From assembly GCA_963663025.1 (NCBI GenBank), contig OY760073.1, forward strand, positions 1,364,001 through 1,428,000: DNA of 64,000 bases, in the 5' to 3' direction. Below the pieces are notes generated by a model. That model was not told the DNA's origin. It was given only the letters and a program-made list of their open reading frames with translations, and ran no database searches. The DNA comes from JAGWBF01 sp963663025 (GTDB lineage Bacteria > Chloroflexota > Dehalococcoidia > Lucifugimonadales > JAGWBF01). Below are positions 1 through 7,931 of this stretch, piece after piece. Position 1 is the first letter of the stretch. Every line of letters starts with the position of its first letter. Position numbers and translations under genes: made by a program.

Positions 1-121
1 TAGCGCAGCCCTGAAGGGACTTGTGGGAGGTGACATCATCTACCCTCTCACCTCGGATCCATACCTCAGCCTGGGCTTCTTTCAGCCCCTGGAGGAACTC
101 GGCTCCCGTTCGAGCTGGCAT
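1..121 (-). CDS. HpaB-family flavin monooxygenase/dehydratase, N-terminal fragment
   Basis: Only the first 40 codons are in the window; the gene runs off the left edge. The start is an ATG at 121, two bases after the hemB stop, so it is probably the last gene seen of the tetrapyrrole operon. The translation begins MPARTGAEFLQGLKEA and continues with VWIRGERVDDVTSH. This TG-x-E-(Y/F)-L ... I-x-GERV-x-DVT pattern is typical of the N-terminus of 4-hydroxyphenylacetate 3-monooxygenase (HpaB) and of the related 4-hydroxybutyryl-CoA dehydratase. Those are FAD or FADH2-dependent enzymes acting on aromatic or CoA substrates. The fragment is too short to tell monooxygenase from dehydratase. Confidence 0.7.
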   Translation of the reverse strand, partial: MPARTGAEFLQGLKEAQAEVWIRGERVDDVTSHKSLQGCA

Positions 122-123
122 TC

Positions 124-1116
124 CTAGTAGACCCCGCCCATCTCGCGAAGCAGCCGGGACACTTCCTTGGCATGGTAGCTCAGGATGATGTCCGCCCCCG
201 CCCGCTTAATGGAGCTCAACGTTTCCAGCATGACTGCCTGCTCATCGATCCACCCGGCCGCGCCGGCCGCCTTCACCATGGAGTACTCACCGCTGACGTT
301 ATAGGCGGCCATGGGGTGGTCGAAGCGCTCTCGCGCGCGGGCCAGGACATCCAGGTAAGCCAACGCCGGCTTTACCATCACGATGTCGGCCCCCTCCTCT
401 ATGTCCGACTCGATCTCCCGCATCGCCATGCGCCTGTTGCCGGGGTCCATCTGGTAGCTAAGCCTGTTGCCGAAGCTCGGCGCGGACTCGGCAGCCACGC
501 GAAATGGTCCGTAGAAGGCCGATGCGAACTTGGCGGCGTAACCCATGATGGGCACATGTTCGAAGTCGCTGGCATCCAGCGAGCTCCTGATGGCCCCCAC
601 CTGCCCGTCCATCATGGCCGACGGTGCCACCAGGTCGGCCCCCGCCAGCGCATGGGACAAGGCGGTCTTGGTCAGCAACTGCAACGTCGCATCGTTGTCT
701 ATACGCCCGTTGTTCACCACGCCACAGTGCCCGTGGTCGGTGTACTCGCACAGGCAGACGTCGGTAACTATCATCAGGTCAGGCACCGCCTGTTTAATGG
801 CCCGGACCGCCTCCTGGACGATACCCTGCTCGTCGTAGGCTTCTTCTCCCAGGGGGTCTTTGCTCTGGGGAATGCCGAACAGAATAATGCCCCGGATGCC
901 CAGCTCAGCCGCCTCCATCGCTTCTTCCAGAACATAGTCCAGCGAGAGCTGATCGCAGCCTGGCAGGGGCTCGATGCTGTGGCGGATATTGCGCCCGTGG
1001 GTGACGAACATGGGGTAGATGAAGTCCGAAACAGACAGATGGGTCTCCCTGGATAGCGCACGAAGGGACTCCTTCTCCCTTAGTCGGCGCAGACGCGTAT
1101 ATGGGAAGCCGGCCAC
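124..1116 (-). CDS. hemB: delta-aminolevulinic acid dehydratase (porphobilinogen synthase)
   Basis: Condenses two 5-aminolevulinates to porphobilinogen in the cytoplasm. The 330-aa length is normal. The zinc-type cysteine cluster is present in CLCEYTDHGHCG (Cys121, Cys123, Cys131), so this is the Zn-dependent class. The two Schiff-base lysines are in MGYAAKFAS (Lys196) and MVKPA (Lys249). The start is GTG at 1116, one base after the stop of cobA-hemD, which argues for translational coupling. It is the fifth gene of the minus-strand tetrapyrrole operon. No hemA or hemL is in the window, so 5-aminolevulinate supply must be encoded elsewhere. Confidence 0.96.
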   Translation of the reverse strand: MAGFPYTRLRRLREKESLRALSRETHLSVSDFIYPMFVTHGRNIRHSIEPLPGCDQLSLDYVLEEAMEAAELGIRGIILFGIPQSKDPLGEEAYDEQGIVQEAVRAIKQAVPDLMIVTDVCLCEYTDHGHCGVVNNGRIDNDATLQLLTKTALSHALAGADLVAPSAMMDGQVGAIRSSLDASDFEHVPIMGYAAKFASAFYGPFRVAAESAPSFGNRLSYQMDPGNRRMAMREIESDIEEGADIVMVKPALAYLDVLARARERFDHPMAAYNVSGEYSMVKAAGAAGWIDEQAVMLETLSSIKRAGADIILSYHAKEVSRLLREMGGVY

Positions 1117-1117
1117 G

Positions 1118-2641
1118 TTAGTTCTTCTCCTCCCGGTCGTAGAATTCCCTGAGGGAATCTACCAATCCTTCAATAGTATGTTCTTGGGCTACGAAAGCTA
1201 TGTCAAGCCCTCTCTCCCTCGCGGCAGCAGCCGTGACCGGCCCTATGCACCCGACTCTGATTCCATCGAGCAGGCCAAGATCTCCGTCAAGAAGGTCCAA
1301 CAGGTTAGCAACGGTGGATGCACTGGTGAAGGTCGCCACATCGACCCTGCCATGGACCAGCAGCTCCCTGGCCTTCCCCGCGGATCCTGCAGGCACCGTC
1401 GTGGTGTACACGCCGACATCATCGACCTCGTATCCCAGGTTCTCGAGACCTCGTGGCAGCATTTCGTCGGCCAGTGTGCCCCGGGGAAGAAGAACCCGTT
1501 TCCCTGCCAGGTCCACAGAGGCCATCGCGGTAATCAACCCTTCAGAGGTGAACTCGTCCGGCAGGATGTCCGGACGTATTCCCTGCTGGCCAAGGACAGA
1601 TGCCGTCGATTTACCGATGGCGGCCACTTTCGCCCCTCCCAAGTCCCGTGTGTCCATTCCGAGGGACTTCATGCCGGCGAAGAGGATCTCGACAGCGTTG
1701 GTGCTTGTGAAGACAACCCAATGGTAGGAATCCACTTTCTTCAACGCAGCACCCAACGCTGTGTTGTCGGGGATGGGAGATATCTCAATGGCCGGGAGCT
1801 CCACAGGTTGAGCGCCTTCCCTTTGAAGCAGCTTTACCAGGACAGAAGCCTGCTTGCGGGAGCGGGTTACCAGCACCCTCTTGCCAAAGAGGGGAGACCT
1901 GTCGAACCATGCACCCTGCTCGTGCAAGCGGACTACATCGCCGATTATAGCGACAACCGGCGCGGAAATGCCCGCTTTCTCGCCTTCCTCGGCTATGGAT
2001 CTTAGGGTGCTCACTATCTTCCGCTGCCGTGGCGTGGAACCCCACTGCACGAGGGCGGCAGGGGTCGATGGGTCCATGCCCGCATCTATCAGAGACTCAA
2101 AGACCCTTTCCCTGGCTTCCCATCCCATCAGCACCACCAGCGTGCTCCCTGAGCGGGCGATGGCGCTCCAGTCGGTGCCGGGGGTATCCCGCGACGGATC
2201 TTCGGCGCCGCTGACCACCGTAAAAGATGACGCCATGCCCCTGTGAGTCAGGGGTATGCCAGCGTAGGCCGGGGCCGCTATAGCGGAGGTCACCCCGGGC
2301 ACCACCTCGAACGGCACCTGCGCCTCAGCCAGGGCCTGCACCTCTTCACCACCCCGCCCGAAGACGAAGGGGTCTCCGCCCTTCAGCCTGACCACATTGG
2401 CGCCATCCTTTGCCCTGCCTACAATCAGGTCGTTGATCTCTTCCTGCTCCATGGCCTTGGAGCCGGGCATCTTGCCCACGTATATGCGCTCGGCTTCATT
2501 GTCCGCATGGTCCAGAATCTGATGGTTGACGAGGCGGTCATAGACCACCACATCAGCCTCACGAAGGCATTGGACGCCCTTCATGGTTATCAGGCCGGGG
2601 TCGCCGGGGCCTGCACCCACCAGATACACCTTACCGCCCAT
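1118..2641 (-). CDS. cobA-hemD: uroporphyrinogen-III C-methyltransferase / uroporphyrinogen-III synthase fusion
   Basis: Two-domain enzyme of 507 aa. Residues about 1-245 are an SAM-dependent uroporphyrinogen-III methyltransferase, with VYLVGAGPGDPGLITMKG at the N-terminus, YDRLV, RLKGGDPFVFGRGGEE, and GVTSAIAAPAYAGIPLTHRG. Residues about 255-500 are uroporphyrinogen-III synthase (HemD), which closes hydroxymethylbilane to uro'gen III. Together they make uro'gen III and methylate it to precorrin-2, committing flux to siroheme or cobalamin. I chose ATG 2641 (MGGKVYLVG) over an upstream in-frame start because it fits the family N-terminus. It overlaps the hemC stop by 11 bases. Confidence 0.95.
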   Translation of the reverse strand: MGGKVYLVGAGPGDPGLITMKGVQCLREADVVVYDRLVNHQILDHADNEAERIYVGKMPGSKAMEQEEINDLIVGRAKDGANVVRLKGGDPFVFGRGGEEVQALAEAQVPFEVVPGVTSAIAAPAYAGIPLTHRGMASSFTVVSGAEDPSRDTPGTDWSAIARSGSTLVVLMGWEARERVFESLIDAGMDPSTPAALVQWGSTPRQRKIVSTLRSIAEEGEKAGISAPVVAIIGDVVRLHEQGAWFDRSPLFGKRVLVTRSRKQASVLVKLLQREGAQPVELPAIEISPIPDNTALGAALKKVDSYHWVVFTSTNAVEILFAGMKSLGMDTRDLGGAKVAAIGKSTASVLGQQGIRPDILPDEFTSEGLITAMASVDLAGKRVLLPRGTLADEMLPRGLENLGYEVDDVGVYTTTVPAGSAGKARELLVHGRVDVATFTSASTVANLLDLLDGDLGLLDGIRVGCIGPVTAAAARERGLDIAFVAQEHTIEGLVDSLREFYDREEKN

Positions 2642-3539
2642 GGCCTCTCTCCGCCCCCGCACCCAGCTCCCTGCAGGCGTCGCGTGCAAGCTTTTCTGGC
2701 TGGCTGGCATCACCCTGGACGGTGATGTACATGGGGGAGCCTGCACCTTCAGGGTCCAGAAACACCGTCAGCTCCATCATGTCATCGTCCGAGACCGCGT
2801 AGGCCCCCGCCGGAAGGCTGCAGCCGCTACCCAGCTCCTCCAGAAACGCCCTCTCGCACGTGACCTCCCGCCGCGTGATGCCGTGGTCGATGCTCGAGAC
2901 CATCTCCATGGCCCTGCTGTCGTTGCTCCGCACCTCTACGGCCAGCGCCCCTTGTCCCGGGGCCGGGACGAACTCCTTTGGGGACAGGTATTCGCACACC
3001 CGGTCCGCCATTTCCAGGCGGGCCAGCCCTGCGGCCGCCAGCACGGCGCCGTCGTAGTCGGCGCCTGCGGACTTCTCCAGGCGAGTCTCCACGTTCCCGC
3101 GAATGGGGACAACTTGAACATCGGGCCTCAGGTGCTTCACCTGGGCCTCCCGCCTTGGGCTGCTGGTGCCGATCCGCGCGTCTGCGGGCAGCTTAGCGAG
3201 GGTGCATCCCCACTTGTTGACCAGCACATCTCGCGGGTCGCCGCGACGGAGCACCGCGCCCAAGGTCAGGCCGTCGGTGATCAGGGTTGGCAGGTCCTTG
3301 AGGCTGTGCACGGCAAGGTCTATGGAACCTTCCAGCAAGCTGCGTTCAATCTCCTTGATGAAAGCCCCCACTCCCAGGCTCGGCAACGGGACATCAGCAC
3401 GTCTGTCTCCGGAGGTTGCGATAGTCACGACCTGAAAATCCGCGTCGGGGCAGGTGGCCCGAAGTTGTCGTATCACTTCGTCGGTCTGTCGCAGGGCCAG
3501 CTTACTACCCCGGGTTCCTACCCTTACCACGCCAGCCAT
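2631..3539 (-). CDS. hemC: hydroxymethylbilane synthase (porphobilinogen deaminase)
   Basis: Polymerises four porphobilinogens into hydroxymethylbilane. 302 aa, normal length. The N-terminal RVGTRGSKLAL, the substrate loop HSLKDLP with the catalytic Asp82, IGTSSPRR and RGNVETR are all present. Cys240 in LGSGCSLPAGAYA is the attachment point of the dipyrromethane cofactor. The gene starts 7 bases after the precorrin-2 dehydrogenase stop and its 3' end overlaps the start of cobA-hemD, so the pathway genes are translationally coupled. Confidence 0.97.
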   Translation of the reverse strand: MAGVVRVGTRGSKLALRQTDEVIRQLRATCPDADFQVVTIATSGDRRADVPLPSLGVGAFIKEIERSLLEGSIDLAVHSLKDLPTLITDGLTLGAVLRRGDPRDVLVNKWGCTLAKLPADARIGTSSPRREAQVKHLRPDVQVVPIRGNVETRLEKSAGADYDGAVLAAAGLARLEMADRVCEYLSPKEFVPAPGQGALAVEVRSNDSRAMEMVSSIDHGITRREVTCERAFLEELGSGCSLPAGAYAVSDDDMMELTVFLDPEGAGSPMYITVQGDASQPEKLARDACRELGAGAERGHGR

Positions 3540-3546
3540 TGGGCGC

Positions 3547-4233
3547 CTAACTTAACGGGCCGGCCACCTGAGACACCGCTTCACTTCCGACCGCCCCCTC
3601 AGGCCCGCCCTGCAGAAAGCTCATGAGCGCGTCCAGCGCCTCGTCCGACTTGCCCGCATTCACCAAATCAATTAGCCCCTCGGTGATGCCCTCCTGCCAT
3701 CGATCGGCATCCACCGCTATACCCTGTTGCTTTACCAGGGTGCGAGCCCTGGAAAGCACACCGGCCAAGTCTGCGTACCGGAGCAGGTCGCTGTCCTGTA
3801 TGGTCTCCTTTAGCTTGCGAGCAAGAGCAGGGCTGCTCCCGCCGGTGGAGATAGCCAGCGTGACCTCTCCCCGCCTGACGATCGAAGGGGCGATGAAGGT
3901 GCACAGGGGGGCATCATCGACCACGTTCAGCACCACCCTCTCCCCCTCGGCCTCTGCGGCTATGGCCTGATTCACGTCCCTGGCGTCGGTAGCTGCGATT
4001 GCCAGGAAAGCGCCCTTCAGGTCGCCCTGTTGGTACTGCCGGGCGTGCCACTCTATGCGGCCGTCACGGGCAAGCTCATGCAGGCTTGGGGTGATGTCGG
4101 GGCTGATGAGAGTAACTTCGGCGGAGCCATCCAGCAGACCCTCTACCTTGCGCTCGCCAATCTCACCGCCGCCGATTACGACGCAGCGCTTCCCCCGCAA
4201 GTCCAGGTACACCGGGTAATACTGGTTGGACAT
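3547..4233 (-). CDS. precorrin-2 dehydrogenase (siroheme synthase N-terminal type)
   Basis: NAD-dependent oxidation of precorrin-2 to sirohydrochlorin; in Met8/CysG-N enzymes the same domain can also insert iron. The 228-aa protein opens with PVYLDLRGKRCVVIGGGEIG, the family's Rossmann GxGxxG (residues about 18-27), and has CTFIAPSIVRRGEVTLAISTGG and SPALARKLKE typical of SirC/Met8. It lacks a C-terminal methyltransferase, which is supplied by the adjacent cobA-hemD gene. Whether it also chelates iron cannot be read from sequence. It lies between the siroheme decarboxylase and hemC with 7-base gaps on both sides. Confidence 0.9.
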   Translation of the reverse strand: MSNQYYPVYLDLRGKRCVVIGGGEIGERKVEGLLDGSAEVTLISPDITPSLHELARDGRIEWHARQYQQGDLKGAFLAIAATDARDVNQAIAAEAEGERVVLNVVDDAPLCTFIAPSIVRRGEVTLAISTGGSSPALARKLKETIQDSDLLRYADLAGVLSRARTLVKQQGIAVDADRWQEGITEGLIDLVNAGKSDEALDALMSFLQGGPEGAVGSEAVSQVAGPLS

Positions 4234-4240
4234 GGCTGCC

Positions 4241-5257
4241 CTATACGAAGTACCGCACCCGGGTCTTCTTGAACTCCCTGGTCGAGTAGAGCATCAGGTA
4301 GTCGGTAATGCCCGTAGCTTCGGAGATCTCGGACGCTACCTGCTCGCAGCCATTCCTGGACGTCGCGTGAATCATGGTGAAGTGAGAGTAGGGCCAGTCG
4401 GGAAAAGTGGGACGCTCGTAGCAGTGGGTCACCGCCGGGTGAGCCGCCATGCGACTGCCAACCTGCTCGGACATCTCTGCCGGCACCTTCCAGACCCCCA
4501 TGCCGTTGGCGCGGAAACCGGCCTTCCGGTGATGAAGGACGGCGCTGTAACGGCGCATGATCGATCGGCGCTCGAAGTCCCGGGCCGCCTCGAACAGCTC
4601 CCCCGTGGTCATGCCCAGGCGCTGGGCCATATCGTCGAAGGGGCGGGGGATCATCGGCAGGTCTTCCTGCAGCTCCCGGATAGCATCTATATCTTCCTGG
4701 GTGACCGGGACGGGAACGTTCCATCCAGCGCCATTCCCACTGCCGTAGCCGTCGGGGCTGAAGTTGTGGGCCGCCCCTTTCTCCTCCACCATGTCGAAGT
4801 TGACGCCTATCTTGAAAAACCTCAGGGTCGGCATTATCCGGTAGGACAGAGCGGCCGCTTCCTCGGCCATTTTTTCGACGGTGTCTTCTAAAACCTCGTC
4901 GGGGGATACTGCCAGGGTAAACCAAAGGTTGTAGTAGGAGCCTTCACGTCCGTAATTGTGGCTCACGCCGGGATGGCGGTTCACTATCTTTGCGCCCTTG
5001 CCAAGCCTGCTCGCCTCCAGGGCCATGGCTATCAGACTGGTCCGGTAGCCGAGGCGGCGGGTGTCGAATATGGCGCTTATCTGGCGGACGACGTTCTGCT
5101 TGCGGAGCTCGGCGAGACGGCGAATAACCTCATCCTCGTCGATGCCCAACTCATCCCCAATGCTCTTGTAGGGTTCATCCACCAACGGGAATTCGGACTG
5201 GATGATGTTCAGGAGCTTGCGGTCCACCAAATCCATGGTTGTCTTTGTGGCTGCCAT
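4241..5257 (-). CDS. ahbAB: siroheme decarboxylase, AhbA-AhbB fusion (Lrp/AsnC fold)
   Basis: 338 aa made of two similar halves (about residues 8-155 and 185-338). Each half starts with an AsnC/Lrp-like helix-turn-helix (LLNIIQSEFPLVDEPY... and IRELQEDLPMIPRPFDDMAQ). Each then has the HPxVxHxYxR motif seen in AhbA/AhbB and NirDLGH: HPGVSHNYGR (95-104) and HPAVTHCYER (273-282). The known enzyme is an AhbA/AhbB heterodimer that decarboxylates siroheme to 12,18-didecarboxysiroheme; here both subunits are one chain. It is the first gene of the operon. A heme d1 branch enzyme is the alternative, but no nir genes are near. AhbC and AhbD are not in the window. Confidence 0.88.
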   Translation of the reverse strand: MAATKTTMDLVDRKLLNIIQSEFPLVDEPYKSIGDELGIDEDEVIRRLAELRKQNVVRQISAIFDTRRLGYRTSLIAMALEASRLGKGAKIVNRHPGVSHNYGREGSYYNLWFTLAVSPDEVLEDTVEKMAEEAAALSYRIMPTLRFFKIGVNFDMVEEKGAAHNFSPDGYGSGNGAGWNVPVPVTQEDIDAIRELQEDLPMIPRPFDDMAQRLGMTTGELFEAARDFERRSIMRRYSAVLHHRKAGFRANGMGVWKVPAEMSEQVGSRMAAHPAVTHCYERPTFPDWPYSHFTMIHATSRNGCEQVASEISEATGITDYLMLYSTREFKKTRVRYFV

Positions 5258-5311
5258 CCCTCTTCCGCACCGCTTTCGTAGGTGTCCAGGTTCAGGACCA
5301 GATTCAAGGTT

Positions 5312-5340
5312 AGTATAACACAGGCCACCTTTCCCCTATG
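5312..5340 (-). promoter_or_regulatory. possible promoter of the tetrapyrrole operon
   Basis: On the minus strand a TATACT (-10 like) lies at 5317-5312, about 55 bases upstream of the ahbAB start. The matching -35 position (CATAGG) is weak. No clear operator is seen. Confidence 0.35.
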
Positions 5341-5365
5341 TTCCCCCGCCCCTTCATTCGCTACA

Positions 5366-6076
5366 ATGAGGGGAGAGAATCTAAGGTTGCGCCTCTTGAA
5401 GTCAGACGTACAAAAACCGAAGCGCAAGCTCTTTCAGCGCCTCGGACGGGAAATCAGGAATGAACGAGTCCTGAGGGCCATGGCCGAGGTGCCCAGGGAA
5501 GAGTTCGTTCCAGAGCAGTCCAGGCGCTTCGCGTACGACGATGTGGCTTTGGGCATAGGAAACGGACAAACCATCTCCCAGCCCTTCATGGTTGCCCTGA
5601 TGTCGTCGGTCATGTCGCTGTCGGGAGACGAAAGGGTGCTGGAAGTGGGAACGGGCAGCGGGTACCAAGCGGCCGTCCTCTCCAACCTGCTTCCTCGGGG
5701 CAGTGTGGTGACAGTGGAACGGGTCGCCACCCTGGCCCGGCAGGCCGAGGAGCGCCTGCGGTCCCTGGGCTACGCCAACGTAAGAGTGCGGGAGGCCGGT
5801 GACGAGCTGGGATGCCCGGAGGAGGCGCCATTTGACGCCATACTCGTTGCCGCAGCGGCCCCTCGCCTGCCCGCTGCTCTCCTAAGCCAGCTCCGCCGAG
5901 GCGGCAGGCTGGTCATACCCATCGGCAACCTGGAGGAGCAGGAGCTGGTGAAGGCGACAAAGACCGACGAGGGCACGTCGGTAGAGGTACTCGGGGGCTG
6001 CCGCTTCGTTCCTCTGGTCGGGCAGGACGCCTGGCCTGAAAACAGCCGGCCCTCCAAGGGCTTCTTTCGCTCCTAA
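5366..6076 (+). CDS. pcm: protein-L-isoaspartate O-methyltransferase
   Basis: SAM-dependent repair enzyme that methylates isoaspartyl residues of damaged proteins. Motif I is LEVGTGSGYQAAVLSNL, preceded by the family signature GNGQTISQPFMVALM. The region RRGGRLVIPIG follows. I place the start at ATG 5366 (about 236 aa). A TACAAT hexamer at 5362-5367 overlaps it, so if that is the -10 the real start would be a downstream TTG (5387 or 5396). It is divergent from the tetrapyrrole operon and followed by gatB. Confidence 0.9.
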   Translation: MRGENLRLRLLKSDVQKPKRKLFQRLGREIRNERVLRAMAEVPREEFVPEQSRRFAYDDVALGIGNGQTISQPFMVALMSSVMSLSGDERVLEVGTGSGYQAAVLSNLLPRGSVVTVERVATLARQAEERLRSLGYANVRVREAGDELGCPEEAPFDAILVAAAAPRLPAALLSQLRRGGRLVIPIGNLEEQELVKATKTDEGTSVEVLGGCRFVPLVGQDAWPENSRPSKGFFRS

Positions 6077-6166
6077 GACCATGACTCTACCCAAGAACAT
6101 CATCATGGCTATACTGGACAAACCTGCTTGCAGAAAGCGCGGCAGGCTGGCCCCGGCGACCCGCCC

Positions 6167-7675
6167 ATGAGCGCTGAACGCACTCCCACTGCCCTGGACT
6201 ACGAGACCGTTATCGGGCTTGAAGTCCATGTCCAGCTATCCACAGCCAGCAAGATGTTCTGCTCCTGCGCGGCTGACTACCAGGCCGCCGAGCCCAACAC
6301 GCGAGTGTGCCCCACATGCCTGGGTATGCCCGGCACTCTGCCCGTCGTAAACCAAAAGGCGGTGGAGCACACCATCATGACGGGCCTTGCCCTGAACTGC
6401 CGGATCGCCGGCAAAACCAAATTCGACCGAAAGAACTACGCCTACCCCGACCTGATGAAGGGTTACCAGATCTCCCAGTACGATGTTCCCATCGCCTTTG
6501 GGGGCTGCCTGCAAATCTCCACGCCCGAAGGCGCCCGGGAGATCAGGATCACCCGCATCCACATGGAGGAGGATGTGGCCAAGCTCCTCCACGTCCGGGA
6601 CGACGCCAATGGGGCCTATACCCTGATGGATATCAACAGGGCCGGAGTACCCCTTATGGAGATCGTCAGCGAGCCCGACATGCGCTCTGCCGACGAGGCC
6701 CGGGAGTACCTGGCCTCCCTGCACTCCATCATCCAGTACCTGGGTGTATCCACTGCGAACATGCAGGACGGAAGCTTCCGCTGCGATGCCAACATCAGCA
6801 TCAGGCCACGAGGGACGGCGGACCTGCTGACCAAGGTGGAGATCAAGAACATGAACAGCTTCCGGGCTGTGTACAACGCCCTCCAGTACGAGGAGAAGCG
6901 ACAGCTTGCCGCCGTGAAGGAGGGCGGGGATATAGTTCAGGAGACCCGGGGCTGGGTGGAAGAAAGCAAGTGCACGGTCAGCCAGCGCAGAAAGGAGTAC
7001 GCCCACGACTACCGCTACTTCCCCGAGCCCGACCTGCCACCCCTGGTCATCGACCAGTCCTGGGTGGAAGCCATCGCAGAGCGCATCCCAGAGCTTCCCG
7101 CACAGAGGCGAGCCAGGTTCATAGCCGAATATCATCTGCCTTCATCGGACGCCGCCCAGCTCATTGCGTCCAAGGCTGTCGCCGACTATTTCGAAGAAGC
7201 GGTGGCTCTATCCTCGGCGCAATCCAGGGACAGCGCAAAGTCCTTAAGCAACTGGGTCCTGGTGGAGCTTACCCGCCTGCTGAACTTGGAAGGGATGGCT
7301 ATATCAGACACAAAGGTTAGCCCGGCCCATCTCGCCCAGCTTGTAAATATGATAGACTCTGGGAAGCTCAGTTCGACCCTGGCGAAAGCTGTGCTGGAAG
7401 AGGCCTCTCGATCAGGGCAGATGCCGGAGGAGATCGCCCAAGCCCAGGGATACATCCAGATAAACGACCAGTCCGTGGTGGCCACGGCAGTGGAGGATGC
7501 CATCGGCTCCAACGCCCAAGCCGTGGCCGACTACCTGAAAGGTAGGGACGGCGCCGTCAGGTTCCTGGTAGGCCAGGTGATGAAGCGCACCCGGGGGAAC
7601 GCCAACCCTGACCTCGTCACAGGCATACTCCGAGAGAAGCTGGAAGCGCTGAAGTCCACAACATCCACAGAGTAG
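6167..7675 (+). CDS. gatB: aspartyl/glutamyl-tRNA amidotransferase subunit B
   Basis: Subunit B of GatCAB, which converts Glu-tRNA(Gln) and/or Asp-tRNA(Asn) to the amidated form. The N-terminus YETVIGLEVHVQL is the family hallmark. The Zn knuckle is CSCAADY...CPTCLG, and DRKNYAYPDLMKGYQISQYD and MEIVSEPD are intact. The C-terminal third is the YqeY-like tRNA-binding domain. ATG 6167 (502 aa) is preferred to an upstream TTG at 6128. gatA and gatC are not in the window, so the complex is not encoded as one operon. secG starts 3 bases after the stop. Confidence 0.96.
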   Translation: MSAERTPTALDYETVIGLEVHVQLSTASKMFCSCAADYQAAEPNTRVCPTCLGMPGTLPVVNQKAVEHTIMTGLALNCRIAGKTKFDRKNYAYPDLMKGYQISQYDVPIAFGGCLQISTPEGAREIRITRIHMEEDVAKLLHVRDDANGAYTLMDINRAGVPLMEIVSEPDMRSADEAREYLASLHSIIQYLGVSTANMQDGSFRCDANISIRPRGTADLLTKVEIKNMNSFRAVYNALQYEEKRQLAAVKEGGDIVQETRGWVEESKCTVSQRRKEYAHDYRYFPEPDLPPLVIDQSWVEAIAERIPELPAQRRARFIAEYHLPSSDAAQLIASKAVADYFEEAVALSSAQSRDSAKSLSNWVLVELTRLLNLEGMAISDTKVSPAHLAQLVNMIDSGKLSSTLAKAVLEEASRSGQMPEEIAQAQGYIQINDQSVVATAVEDAIGSNAQAVADYLKGRDGAVRFLVGQVMKRTRGNANPDLVTGILREKLEALKSTTSTE

Positions 7676-7678
7676 AAA

Positions 7679-7894
7679 ATGGAAAACTTAATCCAGATAG
7701 TACAGATGCTCATCTCGGTGGTGCTGGTGGTCATCATCCTGATGCAGGTCCGGGAAACCGGCAGCGGCCTGTTCGGCAGCGCCCAAGCCAGCTACAGGGC
7801 CCGCAGGGGTGTGGAGAAGACCCTGTTCCAGTTCACCATCATCCTCGCCGTCGTGTTCCTGATCATATCCGTCATAAGCGTCCGATTTACCTAG
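7679..7894 (+). CDS. secG: preprotein translocase subunit SecG
   Basis: 71-aa inner-membrane protein of the SecYEG channel. Two transmembrane helices (about residues 3-22 and 48-68) flank the conserved cytosolic loop with QVRETGSGLFG, which matches the usual (Q)-x-(G)-x-GLGGxFG region of SecG. Coupled to gatB, 3 bases after its stop. Confidence 0.88.
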   Translation: MENLIQIVQMLISVVLVVIILMQVRETGSGLFGSAQASYRARRGVEKTLFQFTIILAVVFLIISVISVRFT

Positions 7895-7931
7895 AGGCCC
7901 GTCCGCGGCCGCTTCCGTTGGGAACCTTCCC

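Noticed and set aside
172..1056. Long open frame on the plus strand opposite hemB
   Set aside because: It is antisense to a clear hemB gene, has no family features, and reflects GC-rich codon bias.
1118..2746. Long form of the cobA-hemD protein starting upstream of 2641
   Set aside because: The extra 35 residues lie inside the hemC coding region and are not family-like; MGGKVYLVGAGPG at 2641 is the normal start.
6236..7135. Long minus-strand frame opposite gatB
   Set aside because: Shadow of gatB; low-complexity His/Gly/Val-rich translation with no motif.
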